Origin: Chryseobacterium aquaeductus
Lineage (GTDB): Bacteria > Bacteroidota > Bacteroidia > Flavobacteriales > Weeksellaceae
DNA length: 64,000 nt
Direction of reading: 5' to 3'
Assembly: GCF_905175375.1 (NCBI RefSeq)
Contig: NZ_CAJIMS010000001.1
Span: 1,798,001-1,862,000 of the forward strand
The notes below the pieces were generated by a model. That model saw only the letters and a program-made list of their open reading frames with translations, did no database searches and was not told the DNA's origin. The position numbers and the translations under genes are program-made. This document shows positions 28,270 to 36,905 of the stretch, in pieces. Position 1 is the first letter of the stretch. The number at the start of each line of letters is the position of its first letter.

Positions 28270-29183
28270 TCAGTAATTTTGACCTTATTTCGAGGATGAT
28301 AATTGAGAATAGCATCACGAAGTTCTTCTGTTTTCAAATGGGTGTATACTGCTGTGGTGGTAATACTTGAGTGTCCTAGCATTTCCTGTATGTATCGTAA
28401 ATCTACACCGTTTTGCAAAAGATGTGTTGCAAATGAATGTCTGAAAGTGTGTGGCGATATTTTTTTACTAATTCCGGCTTTATCAGTAAGTTCTTTAATG
28501 ATAATAAACACAATCACTCGCGACATAGAAGTTCCTCTGCTATTCAAAAACAACGTATCCTCAAATTTTTTATTCACTTTGTTTTTAGAACGAACTTCCT
28601 GAATATAATTTAGAAGTAAATCTGCGGTGTAATTGGCTAAAGGTACAAAACGAGTTTTATTTCCCTTTCCAATTACTTTGATGTAGTTTTCTTTAAAATT
28701 AATATTAGATATTTTAACGTCAATCAGCTCAGAAACACGGATGCCGCATCCGTATAGCACTTCAATAATGCAGTGGTTTCTTTTTCCAAGATCTGTGTGC
28801 ACTTCTATTGCATCAATAATTTTATTAATGTCTGAAAGACTTAAAGTATCAGGTAAGTACAAACCCAATTTTGGACCTTCAAGCAAGGCTGATGGGTTGT
28901 CTTCACGTATTTCATCTTCCAAAAGAAATTTGAAAAACGCCTTAATAGAAGAAATCCATCTTGCTTGTGATCTTTCGCTGAATTTTTGTTTTGACAGAGT
29001 AAAAATATACTCTTGGAGATTTTCGTAGGAAATTACATCAGGACTTATGTTTCCAAGGTCATCTTGCGCGTAATCTCTTAGTTTTTTGATGTCTCTAACG
29101 TAAGCGTCGAGCGTATTTTCTGAAAAATTTCTTTCAAATCTAAGAAAAATTTCAAAATCTTTAATTTTTTCATCCCAAGTCAT
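28266..29183 (-). CDS. xerD: Tyrosine recombinase XerD
   Basis: 305 aa. An N-terminal SAM-like core-binding domain (1-~95) is followed by the catalytic domain. The catalytic set is visible: Arg149 (GCGIRVSEL), Lys in GKGNKTR (~173-176), His245 and Arg248 (HTFRHSFATH), His271 (LGHSS) and Tyr280 (VYTH). It resolves chromosome dimers at dif together with XerC, or alone where a single Xer is used. Chromosomal housekeeping context and no adjacent integron or attachment site argue against a mobile-element integrase. Confidence 0.9.
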   Translation of the reverse strand: MTWDEKIKDFEIFLRFERNFSENTLDAYVRDIKKLRDYAQDDLGNISPDVISYENLQEYIFTLSKQKFSERSQARWISSIKAFFKFLLEDEIREDNPSALLEGPKLGLYLPDTLSLSDINKIIDAIEVHTDLGKRNHCIIEVLYGCGIRVSELIDVKISNINFKENYIKVIGKGNKTRFVPLANYTADLLLNYIQEVRSKNKVNKKFEDTLFLNSRGTSMSRVIVFIIIKELTDKAGISKKISPHTFRHSFATHLLQNGVDLRYIQEMLGHSSITTTAVYTHLKTEELRDAILNYHPRNKVKITE

Positions 29184-29206
29184 TGTGTTGTGTTTTTTAA
29201 TTTATT

Positions 29207-29641
29207 TTAAGTTTTTAATTCATTTTCTGAAACTTGTATTATTTCTATACCGTGGTTTTTTAAGAACAATATTCCTTCATCATCTGAGTAAGCATTGATG
29301 TATACGAGCTTTTCAATCCCTGCCTGTAATATCAGCTTGCTACAATCCTTACAGGGAGAGAGCGTGAGATATAGAGTCGCCCCGCGTGCAGATTGTGCAG
29401 AGCCGGCTAGTTTTAAAATCGCATTTGCTTCTGCGTGCAGAACGTACCAGTGGGTTTTACCGTTTTCGTCTTCACAGCAGTTTTCGGATCCAGAAGGAGT
29501 ACCATTGTAGCCATCTGAAATAATCATCCTGTCTTTTACCACAAGAGCTCCTACCTGTTTTCTTTTGCAGTAGGAAAGTTTTGCCCATTCGAGAGCCATT
29601 TTTAGATAAGCTTTGTCAAACTTATTGTACATCTTCATCAT
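29207..29641 (-). CDS. dCMP deaminase-family protein
   Basis: 144 aa. The zinc-dependent deaminase motifs are HAEANAI (~70) and PCKDC (~96), with GYNGTPSGSENC upstream as in dCMP deaminase/ComEB proteins. It converts dCMP to dUMP in thymidylate supply. Three ATGs lie close together (29641, 29638, 29632). The third (MYNKFDKAYLKMA) may be the true start. It is read in the same direction as the enoyl-CoA hydratase upstream, 23 bases apart. Confidence 0.85.
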   Translation of the reverse strand: MMKMYNKFDKAYLKMALEWAKLSYCKRKQVGALVVKDRMIISDGYNGTPSGSENCCEDENGKTHWYVLHAEANAILKLAGSAQSARGATLYLTLSPCKDCSKLILQAGIEKLVYINAYSDDEGILFLKNHGIEIIQVSENELKT

Positions 29642-29664
29642 TATTCGAAATAAATTGTAATATT

Positions 29665-30432
29665 TTAGAAGTTAGGCTTTCTTTTTTCAATAAAAGCAGA
29701 AACTCCTTCTTTTTTGTCGTCGAGTTCAAAAAGCTCCCCGAAATATTTGATTTCAGTTTCAAAACCTTTGTCGCTATCAGACAGATTGGTTGCATGTATA
29801 GCTTTGGAAATTGCCATTGGAGAATTGTTTGCAATAGTTGCTGCTAATTCTTTTGTTTGGGTAAGCAGGTCTGCGATAGGATATACCTCATTTACAAGAC
29901 CAATTTCTTTTGCTTTTTGTGCGTTAATCATCTTCGCCGAGAAAATCATCTCATTGGCGATCCCTTTCCCTACTAATTTTGGCAGTCTTTGTGTACCTCC
30001 ATAGCCTGGAATCAATCCTAAAGTTACTTCCGGAAGACCAAGTCTGGCATTTTCGGATGCATATCTAATATGGCAAGACATCGCTAGTTCTAATCCGCCA
30101 CCTAGTGCAAAACCATTTACAGCCGCAATCACAGGTTTAGATAGATTTTCGATCTTATTAAATAAGATATTCTGTCCGTTTCTTGCTAGTTCTTCAGCTT
30201 TTTCTTGATTAAAATCACTGAATTCTTTAATATCGGCACCAGCTACAAATGATTTTTCTCCTCCTCCTGTTAATATAATTACTCTTATTTCATTATCTGA
30301 CGCTAATTCATCCAACGAATAGCTGAGTTCCTTTATTGTCTTTGCATTCAAAGCATTTAGACTTTCAGGTCTGTTGATTGTGATGGTAGCGGTTTTACTT
30401 TCTTTAGTGATAATTATATTTTCGTAGATCAT
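29665..30432 (-). CDS. Enoyl-CoA hydratase/isomerase family protein
   Basis: 255 aa, the normal crotonase length. Crotonase-fold landmarks are NRPESLNALN, the oxyanion segment SFVAGADIKEF (~60-70), NGFALGGGLELA with the first catalytic Glu (~110), and GLPEVTLGLIPGYGGTQRL with the second Glu (~130). Both catalytic glutamates are present, so syn-hydration of 2-enoyl-CoA is expected. Fatty-acid or amino-acid oxidation are the likely pathways. No other beta-oxidation gene is adjacent. Confidence 0.88.
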   Translation of the reverse strand: MIYENIIITKESKTATITINRPESLNALNAKTIKELSYSLDELASDNEIRVIILTGGGEKSFVAGADIKEFSDFNQEKAEELARNGQNILFNKIENLSKPVIAAVNGFALGGGLELAMSCHIRYASENARLGLPEVTLGLIPGYGGTQRLPKLVGKGIANEMIFSAKMINAQKAKEIGLVNEVYPIADLLTQTKELAATIANNSPMAISKAIHATNLSDSDKGFETEIKYFGELFELDDKKEGVSAFIEKRKPNF

Positions 30433-30482
30433 TATCCGTCTATATATTTAATAACCTGCAATTTAAAAAAAAATTCGTAAAC

Positions 30483-30510
30483 AAAGGGAAAAATTATTAT
30501 TTTTCCCTTT
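30483..30510 (-). terminator. Terminator of the catalase gene
   Basis: An 11-bp perfect inverted repeat AAAGGGAAAAA / TTTTTCCCTTT with a 6-base loop, 20 bases beyond the catalase stop. On the minus strand it is followed by T-rich sequence. Confidence 0.65.
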
Positions 30511-30529
30511 TATTTTTATTATTTAACGG

Positions 30530-32017
30530 TTATTTTGAATGATTCATCATATTAGAGTCTATATTGATGCTTAATCCGGAAGCTACTTTCATCCCAAGCT
30601 CTATGTTTGCTCTGAAAAAATGACACAACTGGCGATTGATGATTTCGTCTCTTTTTGATCCATCAATTCCACTCATGCTTTCAATAATATTTTTAACCAA
30701 ATGATCCCTGTCTTCCTGATTCATTGCTTTTGTATACAGCAAACCGGGTTGAGTGTAGTAGTCGTCATCGTTCTCATTTCGATTGTAGTTTGCAACGTGT
30801 GTGCTGTCTAATTCATATTCGAAATTTTTATAAGCCGGATCTGGCTGAATATCATCAAAACTATTTGGGTGGTAATTGGGCTTATCCTGATACTCGCTGG
30901 AATCTGCCATGAAACCATCTCTCTGATAATTATTAACAGCAAACGGACATTTGTTTACTTCCAATTGATGCGCATTCACACCCACTCTGTATCTGTGGGC
31001 ATCAGGATATGAGAATAATCTGCCTTGAAGCATTTTATCCGGCGAAAAGCTTATTCCGTTGATCAGATTACTTGGTGAGAAAATAGATTGTTCCACATGA
31101 GCAAAATAATTCACCGGAATCTCATTGAGCTCCATTTCACCTACTTCAATTAAAGGGAAATCTCCCTGAAACCAGACTTTGGTAATATCAAAAGGATTCC
31201 ATCTGAATTCTCTTGCCTGATCTTCTGTCATCGTTTGGATGTACATCGTCCATTTAGGAAAATCTCCACCGTCGATTGCGTTGCAAAGATCTTCCTGAGC
31301 AAAATCCGGATTTTCACCTGCCATTTTAGTCGCTTCATCACTCGTGAAGTTTTTGATTCCTTGTTTTGTTTTAAAATGAAATTTCACCCAGGTTCTCTGG
31401 TTATTTTCATTAATCATGGAGAAGGTGTGAGAACCAAATCCGTGCATGTGTCTGAAGCCGTAGGGCGTTCCTCTGTCAGACATTAAAATTAATACCTGAT
31501 GAAGAGATTCTGGATTTAAGCTCCAGAAGTCCCACATCATTGTAGCACTTTTCAAATTGGTTTTCGGAACTCGTTTTTGAGTATGAATAAAATCAGGAAA
31601 TTTCTTAGCGTCTTTAATAAAGAAAACCGGAGTGTTGTTTCCTACTAAATCCCAATTTCCATCTTCGGTGTAGAATTTCAAGGCAAACCCTCTTGGATCT
31701 CTAGCTGTATCTGCGCTTCCTTTCTCGCCACCCACGGTGGAGAAGCGGGCAAACATTTTACACGAATTTCCTATCTGAGAAAACAACTTAGCTTTGGTAT
31801 ATTGTGAAATATCGTGAGTAACGGTGAATTTACCATAAGCTCCGCTTCCTTTTGCGTGTACAATTCTTTCCGGAATTCTTTCTCTCACAAAGTGTGCAAG
31901 ATTTTCTTGTAAAATAAAATCCTGAAGTAATACGGGGCCTCGTGCGCCAACCGTTTGAGAATCTTGATGCTCGAAATAAGGAGCACCACTGCCAGATGTT
32001 AATTTTTTAGAATCCAT
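30530..32017 (-). CDS. katA: Monofunctional haem catalase
   Basis: 495 aa, the small-subunit clade length. It dismutates hydrogen peroxide in the cytoplasm. Distal His54 lies in RIVHAKGSGAYG. The distal Asn lies in LVGNNTPVFF, FARFSTVGGEKGSADTARD is intact, and the proximal haem Tyr lies in RLFSYPDAHRYRVG. It is divergently arranged with an OxyR-type regulator gene 125 bases away, the usual arrangement for peroxide-inducible control. Confidence 0.95.
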   Translation of the reverse strand: MDSKKLTSGSGAPYFEHQDSQTVGARGPVLLQDFILQENLAHFVRERIPERIVHAKGSGAYGKFTVTHDISQYTKAKLFSQIGNSCKMFARFSTVGGEKGSADTARDPRGFALKFYTEDGNWDLVGNNTPVFFIKDAKKFPDFIHTQKRVPKTNLKSATMMWDFWSLNPESLHQVLILMSDRGTPYGFRHMHGFGSHTFSMINENNQRTWVKFHFKTKQGIKNFTSDEATKMAGENPDFAQEDLCNAIDGGDFPKWTMYIQTMTEDQAREFRWNPFDITKVWFQGDFPLIEVGEMELNEIPVNYFAHVEQSIFSPSNLINGISFSPDKMLQGRLFSYPDAHRYRVGVNAHQLEVNKCPFAVNNYQRDGFMADSSEYQDKPNYHPNSFDDIQPDPAYKNFEYELDSTHVANYNRNENDDDYYTQPGLLYTKAMNQEDRDHLVKNIIESMSGIDGSKRDEIINRQLCHFFRANIELGMKVASGLSINIDSNMMNHSK

Positions 32018-32093
32018 ATAGTTTTGATTTGATTTTTTAGTTTTCGACGTGAAAATATCTTATATTAAACATCAAATTTAGTCGAATTTTTAA

Positions 32094-32122
32094 TTGCGTA
32101 TGTCAAAAACATCATATCTTTG
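32094..32122 (+). promoter_or_regulatory. Probable oxyR promoter
   Basis: TTG (32094-32096) lies 18 bases before TATCTTTG (32115-32122), close to the flavobacterial consensus. The oxyR ATG is 20 bases later. The 125-base divergent region should also hold the katA promoter and the OxyR binding site, which I could not delimit. Confidence 0.5.
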
Positions 32123-32142
32123 TCATAGATAATATTAATCAA

Positions 32143-33093
32143 ATGAACATTCAGCAATTGGAATATCTTATCGCCGTAGATAAGTACAAACATTTTGGTA
32201 AAGCTGCACAGGCTTGTTTTATAACTCAGCCCACACTAAGTGCCATGATACAGAAGTTTGAAGATGAGCTGGATGTGAAGGTTTTTGATAGAACGACTCA
32301 TCCAATTCGTACTACTGATGTTGGTTTACAAATCATTGATCAGGCTAAAGTAATCATTGAAGGTGTGAACGAACTTAAAAATAAAGCCAATTTATTAAAT
32401 AATATTTTAGGAGGTACTATTAATTTAGGTATTATCCCTACCGTTTCATCATTCATTTTGCCAACCGAAATCTTCCATTTTTTAGAAGAAAATCCTAAGA
32501 TTTTGATGAATGTGAAAGAAATGACCACTGAAAATATTATTAAAGCCCTAAAATCGGGTGAGCTTGATGCCGGGATTATTTCTACTCCTTATGATAATGC
32601 CAACGAGTTTTATCAGGATTTCTTGTTTAATGAAGAATTGATGATCTACAGCTCAGATACAGAAGCGAACAAGAAAAACTCTTTCATTGTTCCCGACGAG
32701 TTGAATGTGGAAAAAGTATGGCTTCTGGAAGAAGGAAACTGCCTGAGAAACCAGTTTGAGAACATCTGTCACTTAAAAGAAAACAGGTTAAAACCTAAAA
32801 ATCTAGAATTCTTAGCTTCTAATATTCAGACTTTAGTCCACATGGTTGACAAAGTCGGCGGAATAAGCATTCTGCCGGAACTGGCTTTGAATCAATTGTC
32901 TGAAGAACAGAAAAGCAAAGTTTTCAGATTTAAAAAACCTTTCCCTTATAGAGAAATCAGTATTATTTATTATAAGCCTACTTTCAAACAAAAAATCATT
33001 GATGAGTTAGGAGCTTTTATTAAAAATTCATTGACTACAAAGTTGAATTTCAATGAAAATTCTAAAGATTTTGTAAGTATCAAGCCACAGTAA
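32143..33093 (+). CDS. oxyR: Hydrogen-peroxide-sensing LysR-type regulator OxyR
   Basis: 316 aa. The LysR winged HTH is at ~1-60 (LEYLIAVDKYKHFGKAAQAC, TQPTLSAMI) and the effector-binding domain at ~90-300. Cys200 and Cys209 in GNCLRNQFENIC stand in the same context and at the same 9-residue spacing as the peroxide-sensing Cys199/Cys208 of E. coli OxyR. With the divergent catalase gene this makes peroxide-responsive activation of katA the clear reading. Confidence 0.9.
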   Translation: MNIQQLEYLIAVDKYKHFGKAAQACFITQPTLSAMIQKFEDELDVKVFDRTTHPIRTTDVGLQIIDQAKVIIEGVNELKNKANLLNNILGGTINLGIIPTVSSFILPTEIFHFLEENPKILMNVKEMTTENIIKALKSGELDAGIISTPYDNANEFYQDFLFNEELMIYSSDTEANKKNSFIVPDELNVEKVWLLEEGNCLRNQFENICHLKENRLKPKNLEFLASNIQTLVHMVDKVGGISILPELALNQLSEEQKSKVFRFKKPFPYREISIIYYKPTFKQKIIDELGAFIKNSLTTKLNFNENSKDFVSIKPQ

Positions 33094-33322
33094 GCTGCTT
33101 GGATGTTGATATAAATCATTAATTTCAAGAAAATGATAAATACCACACAAAAGTTTTGAGTATTAAGAAAATAGTACTTAAATTTGCTGACGTTTATAAC
33201 GAGGAAAAATTTGACCTGATTGCAACCTCTCTAAAAAAATGCTAAAACAGAATATCTTTGTTAGCATTCCTGCAATTATTCATCTTTTTTCTTCTTTTTT
33301 AATATAAAAATACAAGAAAAAT

Positions 33323-34603
33323 ATGTCTTATTTATTTACATCTGAATCTGTTTCAGAAGGGCACCCAGACAAAATTGCCGATCAAATATCCGATGCATTA
33401 ATCGATAACTTTTTAGCATACGATAAATCTTCAAAAGTAGCTTGTGAAACTTTAGTTACCACAGGACAAGTTGTTTTGGCAGGTGAGGTAAAGTCTGATG
33501 CATACCTTGATGTACAAACTATTGCCAGAGATGTGATCAACGGAATTGGTTACACCAAAGGTGAATATATGTTCAACGGAGATTCTTGTGGTGTTATTTC
33601 TGCCATCCACGAGCAGTCGCCGGATATCAATCAAGGTGTAGACAGAGTGGCTTCGGATGAATCTTTCGAGACAAAAGCAAATGCGCAAGGAGCTGGTGAT
33701 CAAGGGATGATGTTCGGATATGCTACCAACGAAACGGCAAATTATATGCCTTTGGCTTTAGATTTGGCACATACAATTCTTAAAGAACTTTCTGCCATCA
33801 GAAGAGAAAATTCCGAAATTACTTACCTTCGTCCGGATGCAAAAAGCCAGGTAACGATTGAATATTCTGACGATCATAAACCGGTAAGGATAGATTCTAT
33901 CGTGGTTTCTACCCAACATGACGATTTTGCTGCTGAAGAAGAAATGTTGAACAAAATCAGAGAAGACATCAAAAATATTCTGATTCCGAGAGTGAAAGCT
34001 TTGCAGACTGGAGAGATCCAGGCATTGTTCAACGATCAGATCAAATATCATATCAACCCAACCGGTAAATTTGTAATCGGTGGTCCTCACGGAGATACAG
34101 GTTTGACGGGAAGAAAAATCATCGTAGATACGTACGGTGGAAAAGGTGCTCACGGTGGCGGTGCATTTTCAGGAAAAGATCCTTCAAAAGTTGACAGAAG
34201 TGCAGCGTATGCTACAAGACATATTGCTAAAAACTTAGTTGCCGCTGGTATTGCAGATGAAGTTTTGGTACAGGTTTCATACGCAATCGGCGTTGCAGAA
34301 CCTTGTGGTTTGTACATCAACACTTACGGAACTTCAAAAACTGGTTTGAATGATGGAGAAATCGCTAAAAAAGTTTCTACGATTTTCGATCTTAGACCTT
34401 ATGCAATCGAGCAGAATCTTAAATTAAGAAATCCTATTTATCAGGAAACAGCTTCTTATGGTCACATGGGAAGAGAGCATTTCGTTGCAGACAAAACTTT
34501 TAATAAAGGTCACAAAAACGAGTTGACTCTTACCGGATTAGAATTTTTTACTTGGGAAAAATTAGACAAAGTAGAAGAGATTAAATCTGCTTTTGGAATT
34601 TAA
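33323..34603 (+). CDS. metK: S-adenosylmethionine synthetase
   Basis: 426 aa. It makes AdoMet from methionine and ATP. The N-terminal [15 protein letters not shown], the ATP motif [26 protein letters not shown] and the phosphate loop [16 protein letters not shown] are all intact. TATCTTTG at 33253-33260 is a possible -7 promoter element, but no TTTG stands 19 bases before it. I see no SAM riboswitch in the 230-base leader. A good terminator follows. Confidence 0.96.
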   Translation: MSYLFTSESVSEGHPDKIADQISDALIDNFLAYDKSSKVACETLVTTGQVVLAGEVKSDAYLDVQTIARDVINGIGYTKGEYMFNGDSCGVISAIHEQSPDINQGVDRVASDESFETKANAQGAGDQGMMFGYATNETANYMPLALDLAHTILKELSAIRRENSEITYLRPDAKSQVTIEYSDDHKPVRIDSIVVSTQHDDFAAEEEMLNKIREDIKNILIPRVKALQTGEIQALFNDQIKYHINPTGKFVIGGPHGDTGLTGRKIIVDTYGGKGAHGGGAFSGKDPSKVDRSAAYATRHIAKNLVAAGIADEVLVQVSYAIGVAEPCGLYINTYGTSKTGLNDGEIAKKVSTIFDLRPYAIEQNLKLRNPIYQETASYGHMGREHFVADKTFNKGHKNELTLTGLEFFTWEKLDKVEEIKSAFGI

Positions 34604-34622
34604 TATTTCTTTTAACATATTT

Positions 34623-34660
34623 AAACTGCTTTATCTTCCAGAGATAAGGCAGTTTTTTTT
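34623..34660 (+). terminator. metK terminator
   Basis: An inverted repeat AAACTGCTTTATCT / AGATAAGGCAGTTT (one G-T pair) is followed by a run of T. Confidence 0.85.
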
Positions 34661-34686
34661 AAATTTACGTTTTAAATAAAAATAAG

Positions 34687-35178
34687 ATGAAGAACTTGCG
34701 TTGGGTAGTGGTGATTGTATTTGTATGTTTACTAAGTGCTTTTGCAAAAGCTCAGGTTACGATACATAAAATGATGAATGTTGGATATGTTTACCAAAAT
34801 CAAAGTTTTGGTGAAGTAGGAGGGAAGTTGCTCTTCTTAAAAACTGACGATGTCATCTATCGATTGGGTGCTTCTGCACTGATGGGATCTGCAAATTCAG
34901 AATTTGCCATCATGCCGAAAATAAATGCTGATGTTTTATTAAATTTTGAGAAGAATGTAGATTTCAAACACTCCTATTATTTTTTGGCGGGAGTTGAGGG
35001 AACAAACAAATATGTTGCACCGAAGATTGGCGTCTCACTTTTTGGGCTTTTGGATCTTACAGGAGGGTACGCTTTTTCAATAGCAGACAGCAGATTAAAC
35101 GGAAAAGAGTTGAAAGGATTAAATATTAATTTCACACTGAATCTGCCTACAACGTTCTTACATGATATGTTTAAGTAG
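34687..35178 (+). CDS. Conserved-looking secreted protein, possibly outer-membrane
   Basis: 163 aa. A signal peptide (to ~22, SAFAKAQ) is followed by alternating beta-strand-like segments (YRLGASALMGSANSEF, YYFLAGVEGTNKYVAPKIGV, LLDLTGGYAFSI, LNINFTLNLPT). This suggests a small beta-barrel or periplasmic beta protein. I do not recognise the family. It stands between the metK terminator and the sigma-factor gene. Confidence 0.6.
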   Translation: MKNLRWVVVIVFVCLLSAFAKAQVTIHKMMNVGYVYQNQSFGEVGGKLLFLKTDDVIYRLGASALMGSANSEFAIMPKINADVLLNFEKNVDFKHSYYFLAGVEGTNKYVAPKIGVSLFGLLDLTGGYAFSIADSRLNGKELKGLNINFTLNLPTTFLHDMFK

Positions 35179-35366
35179 ATTTTTTTATATATTTCTCGCA
35201 AAAATTTAATAATTAGTTAACAGTTATTAAATTTTTATTTATATTTACAACATAATTAAATGCTTATTGATAAGACTCTACTCTAATACAGCTTGTAGCA
35301 CGCAAATAAACCTGACAGAATGTTGGGAGATTGCCTATCTGCAAGTAAATACTGAGAAGAAAAGTC

Positions 35367-35954
35367 ATGAAATCAACAGATAGCCTATTAATATCTCTAT
35401 ACCAAAAAGGAGACGAAGAAGCATTATCAACCCTTATACATCGTCATCAGAAAGACCTTTTTTCGTTTATTCTTTATAAAATCAACGATGAAGATCTGGC
35501 GAATGATGTTTTTCAGGATACGTTTATTAAAATCATCATTATGTTGAAGGAAGGTCGCTATAATGAGGAAGGTAAATTTATTCTTTGGGCAAAAAGAATT
35601 GCGCAGAATTTAATTATTGATCATTTCAGAGCGAAGTCTAAAAATATAAAAGTTTCTGAAACTACATTTGACAACGACGAGTTCTCTATCTTTGATCTGA
35701 TAAGAGAGCCATCGGAAAACATTGAAGATCAGCTGATAACACTTCAGATTCAGGAAGATTTGCTCAAGATGTTGCAATATCTGCCACAAAATCAGCAGGA
35801 GGTGATAAAACTCAGGTTTTTCGACGGATTAAGTTTTAAAGAGATCGCAGATCACACAGATATGAGTATTAATACGACTTTGGGACGTGTGCGATATGCT
35901 TTGATCAACCTGAGAAAGATAATGGAAGAAAATAATATTGTCTTAACGAGATAA
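35367..35954 (+). CDS. ECF-type RNA polymerase sigma factor
   Basis: 195 aa. Sigma region 2 is at ~10-80 (LIHRHQKDLFSFI, NDVFQDTFIKI, WAKRIAQNLIIDHFR) and region 4 at ~125-185 (LPQNQQEVIKLRFFDGLSFKEIA, then the HTH DMSINTTLGRVRYAL). An extracytoplasmic-function sigma factor directs RNA polymerase to a specific regulon. No anti-sigma factor gene is adjacent. A 44-aa ORF follows 44 bases later. Confidence 0.88.
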   Translation: MKSTDSLLISLYQKGDEEALSTLIHRHQKDLFSFILYKINDEDLANDVFQDTFIKIIIMLKEGRYNEEGKFILWAKRIAQNLIIDHFRAKSKNIKVSETTFDNDEFSIFDLIREPSENIEDQLITLQIQEDLLKMLQYLPQNQQEVIKLRFFDGLSFKEIADHTDMSINTTLGRVRYALINLRKIMEENNIVLTR

Positions 35955-35998
35955 TAATTCATAATGTTTCACGTTTTAAAGAAAAACATTTTTTGCCT

Positions 35999-36133
35999 AT
36001 GAAAAATAACGATTCTTTAAAAATGAAAAGTTTGAAGCCCAAAAAACAAACCATTGATTTTTTGCTCAATTTCTCGAAAAGTCTTGAAGTGGTAAAGATT
36101 AAAAACAATCAATATCATCTTTCAAAAAATTAA
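35999..36133 (+). CDS. Small 44-aa protein downstream of the sigma factor
   Basis: An ATG-initiated frame of 45 codons encoding a very basic peptide (MKNNDSLKMKSLKPKKQTID ... IDFLLNFSKSLEVVKIKNN). It has a Lys-rich start and an amphipathic helix-like middle, and no stop or overlap with neighbours. Similar short peptides downstream of ECF sigma genes are familiar to me from flavobacterial genomes, which is recollection only. Function unknown; it could influence the sigma factor. Confidence 0.5.
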   Translation: MKNNDSLKMKSLKPKKQTIDFLLNFSKSLEVVKIKNNQYHLSKN

Positions 36134-36151
36134 TCATTAATTTTGTGCTGT

Positions 36152-36847
36152 ATGAAAATTCAGCACATTTTTTTTGATCTAGACAATACACTCTGGGATC
36201 ACCGCAAAAACGCGTATCTCACCATAAAAGATCTTTTCGAGAAAGAAGAAATCACTCTGAAATATGATATCGATTTTGAAGAGTTTCATTCTGTTTACCA
36301 CGACATCAACGAAAGACTTTGGGAGCAGATCAGAGATGGTGAAATCGATAAAGAATATCTGAGAAAACACCGATTTTACGATACTTTTAAGCATTTTCGA
36401 ATTGATGATTTGGAACTTTCGATGTTTTTTGAGGAACATTTTTTAGATAAAATTCTCAATTACAATCATTTGGTAGAAAGTACAGAATATATTCTGGATT
36501 ATTTAAAATCTAAGAACTACATCTTGCATATTATTTCAAATGGTTTTCAAGAAGTGACGGAGAGGAAATGTATACTTTCGAAAATAGATCACTATTTCAA
36601 CACAATAACAAGTGCAGATTCTGTTGGTATTAGAAAACCGAATCCTGAAATTTTTGAATATTCTTTAGGTCTTTCAAAAGCTAAAAAAGAGGAAAGTATT
36701 TTGATAGGTGATGATTGGATCGCTGATGTAGTAGGTGCACAAAATTTCGGAATTGATGTCATTTTCTTTGATGTTTTTAATGAAAATCCTAAACAAGAAA
36801 ATTTAAAGGTGATTAAACATCTTTTGCAGATTAAAGAATATTTGTAA
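36152..36847 (+). CDS. HAD-superfamily hydrolase, YjjG nucleotidase-like
   Basis: 231 aa from ATG 36152 (MKIQHIFFDLDNTLWDH). A TTG nine bases upstream is the only alternative. HAD motif I is FFDLDNTLWD (nucleophile and acid Asp), motif II is HIISNGF, the motif III Lys is in IRKPNPEIFEYS, and motif IV is LIGDDWIADVVGAQ. A helical cap lies between motifs I and II. The family removes phosphate from (non-canonical pyrimidine) nucleoside monophosphates. The exact substrate is inferred from family resemblance. Confidence 0.85.
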   Translation: MKIQHIFFDLDNTLWDHRKNAYLTIKDLFEKEEITLKYDIDFEEFHSVYHDINERLWEQIRDGEIDKEYLRKHRFYDTFKHFRIDDLELSMFFEEHFLDKILNYNHLVESTEYILDYLKSKNYILHIISNGFQEVTERKCILSKIDHYFNTITSADSVGIRKPNPEIFEYSLGLSKAKKEESILIGDDWIADVVGAQNFGIDVIFFDVFNENPKQENLKVIKHLLQIKEYL

Positions 36848-36851
36848 ACAA

Positions 36852-36878
36852 TTCGGCGGCACCAAAGGTGCCGCCGAA
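36852..36878. terminator. GC-rich hairpin between convergent genes
   Basis: A perfect 12-bp stem TTCGGCGGCACC / GGTGCCGCCGAA with a 3-base loop, unusually GC-rich for this genome. No long T run follows, so the terminator role is inferred from its position between two convergent stops. Confidence 0.55.
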
Positions 36879-36905
36879 ACGCTTATTTATCAGAAAAAAA
36901 TTAGA

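Noticed and set aside
28266..29183. Integrase of a mobile element
   Set aside because: Length, motifs and neighbours fit chromosomal XerD; no att repeats, tRNA or cargo genes are present.
33094..33322. SAM riboswitch in the metK leader
   Set aside because: I looked for SAM-I and SAM-II motifs in the 230-base leader and found neither conserved core.
33758..34153. 131-aa minus-strand frame inside metK
   Set aside because: It is antisense to the most conserved part of MetK; a shadow frame.
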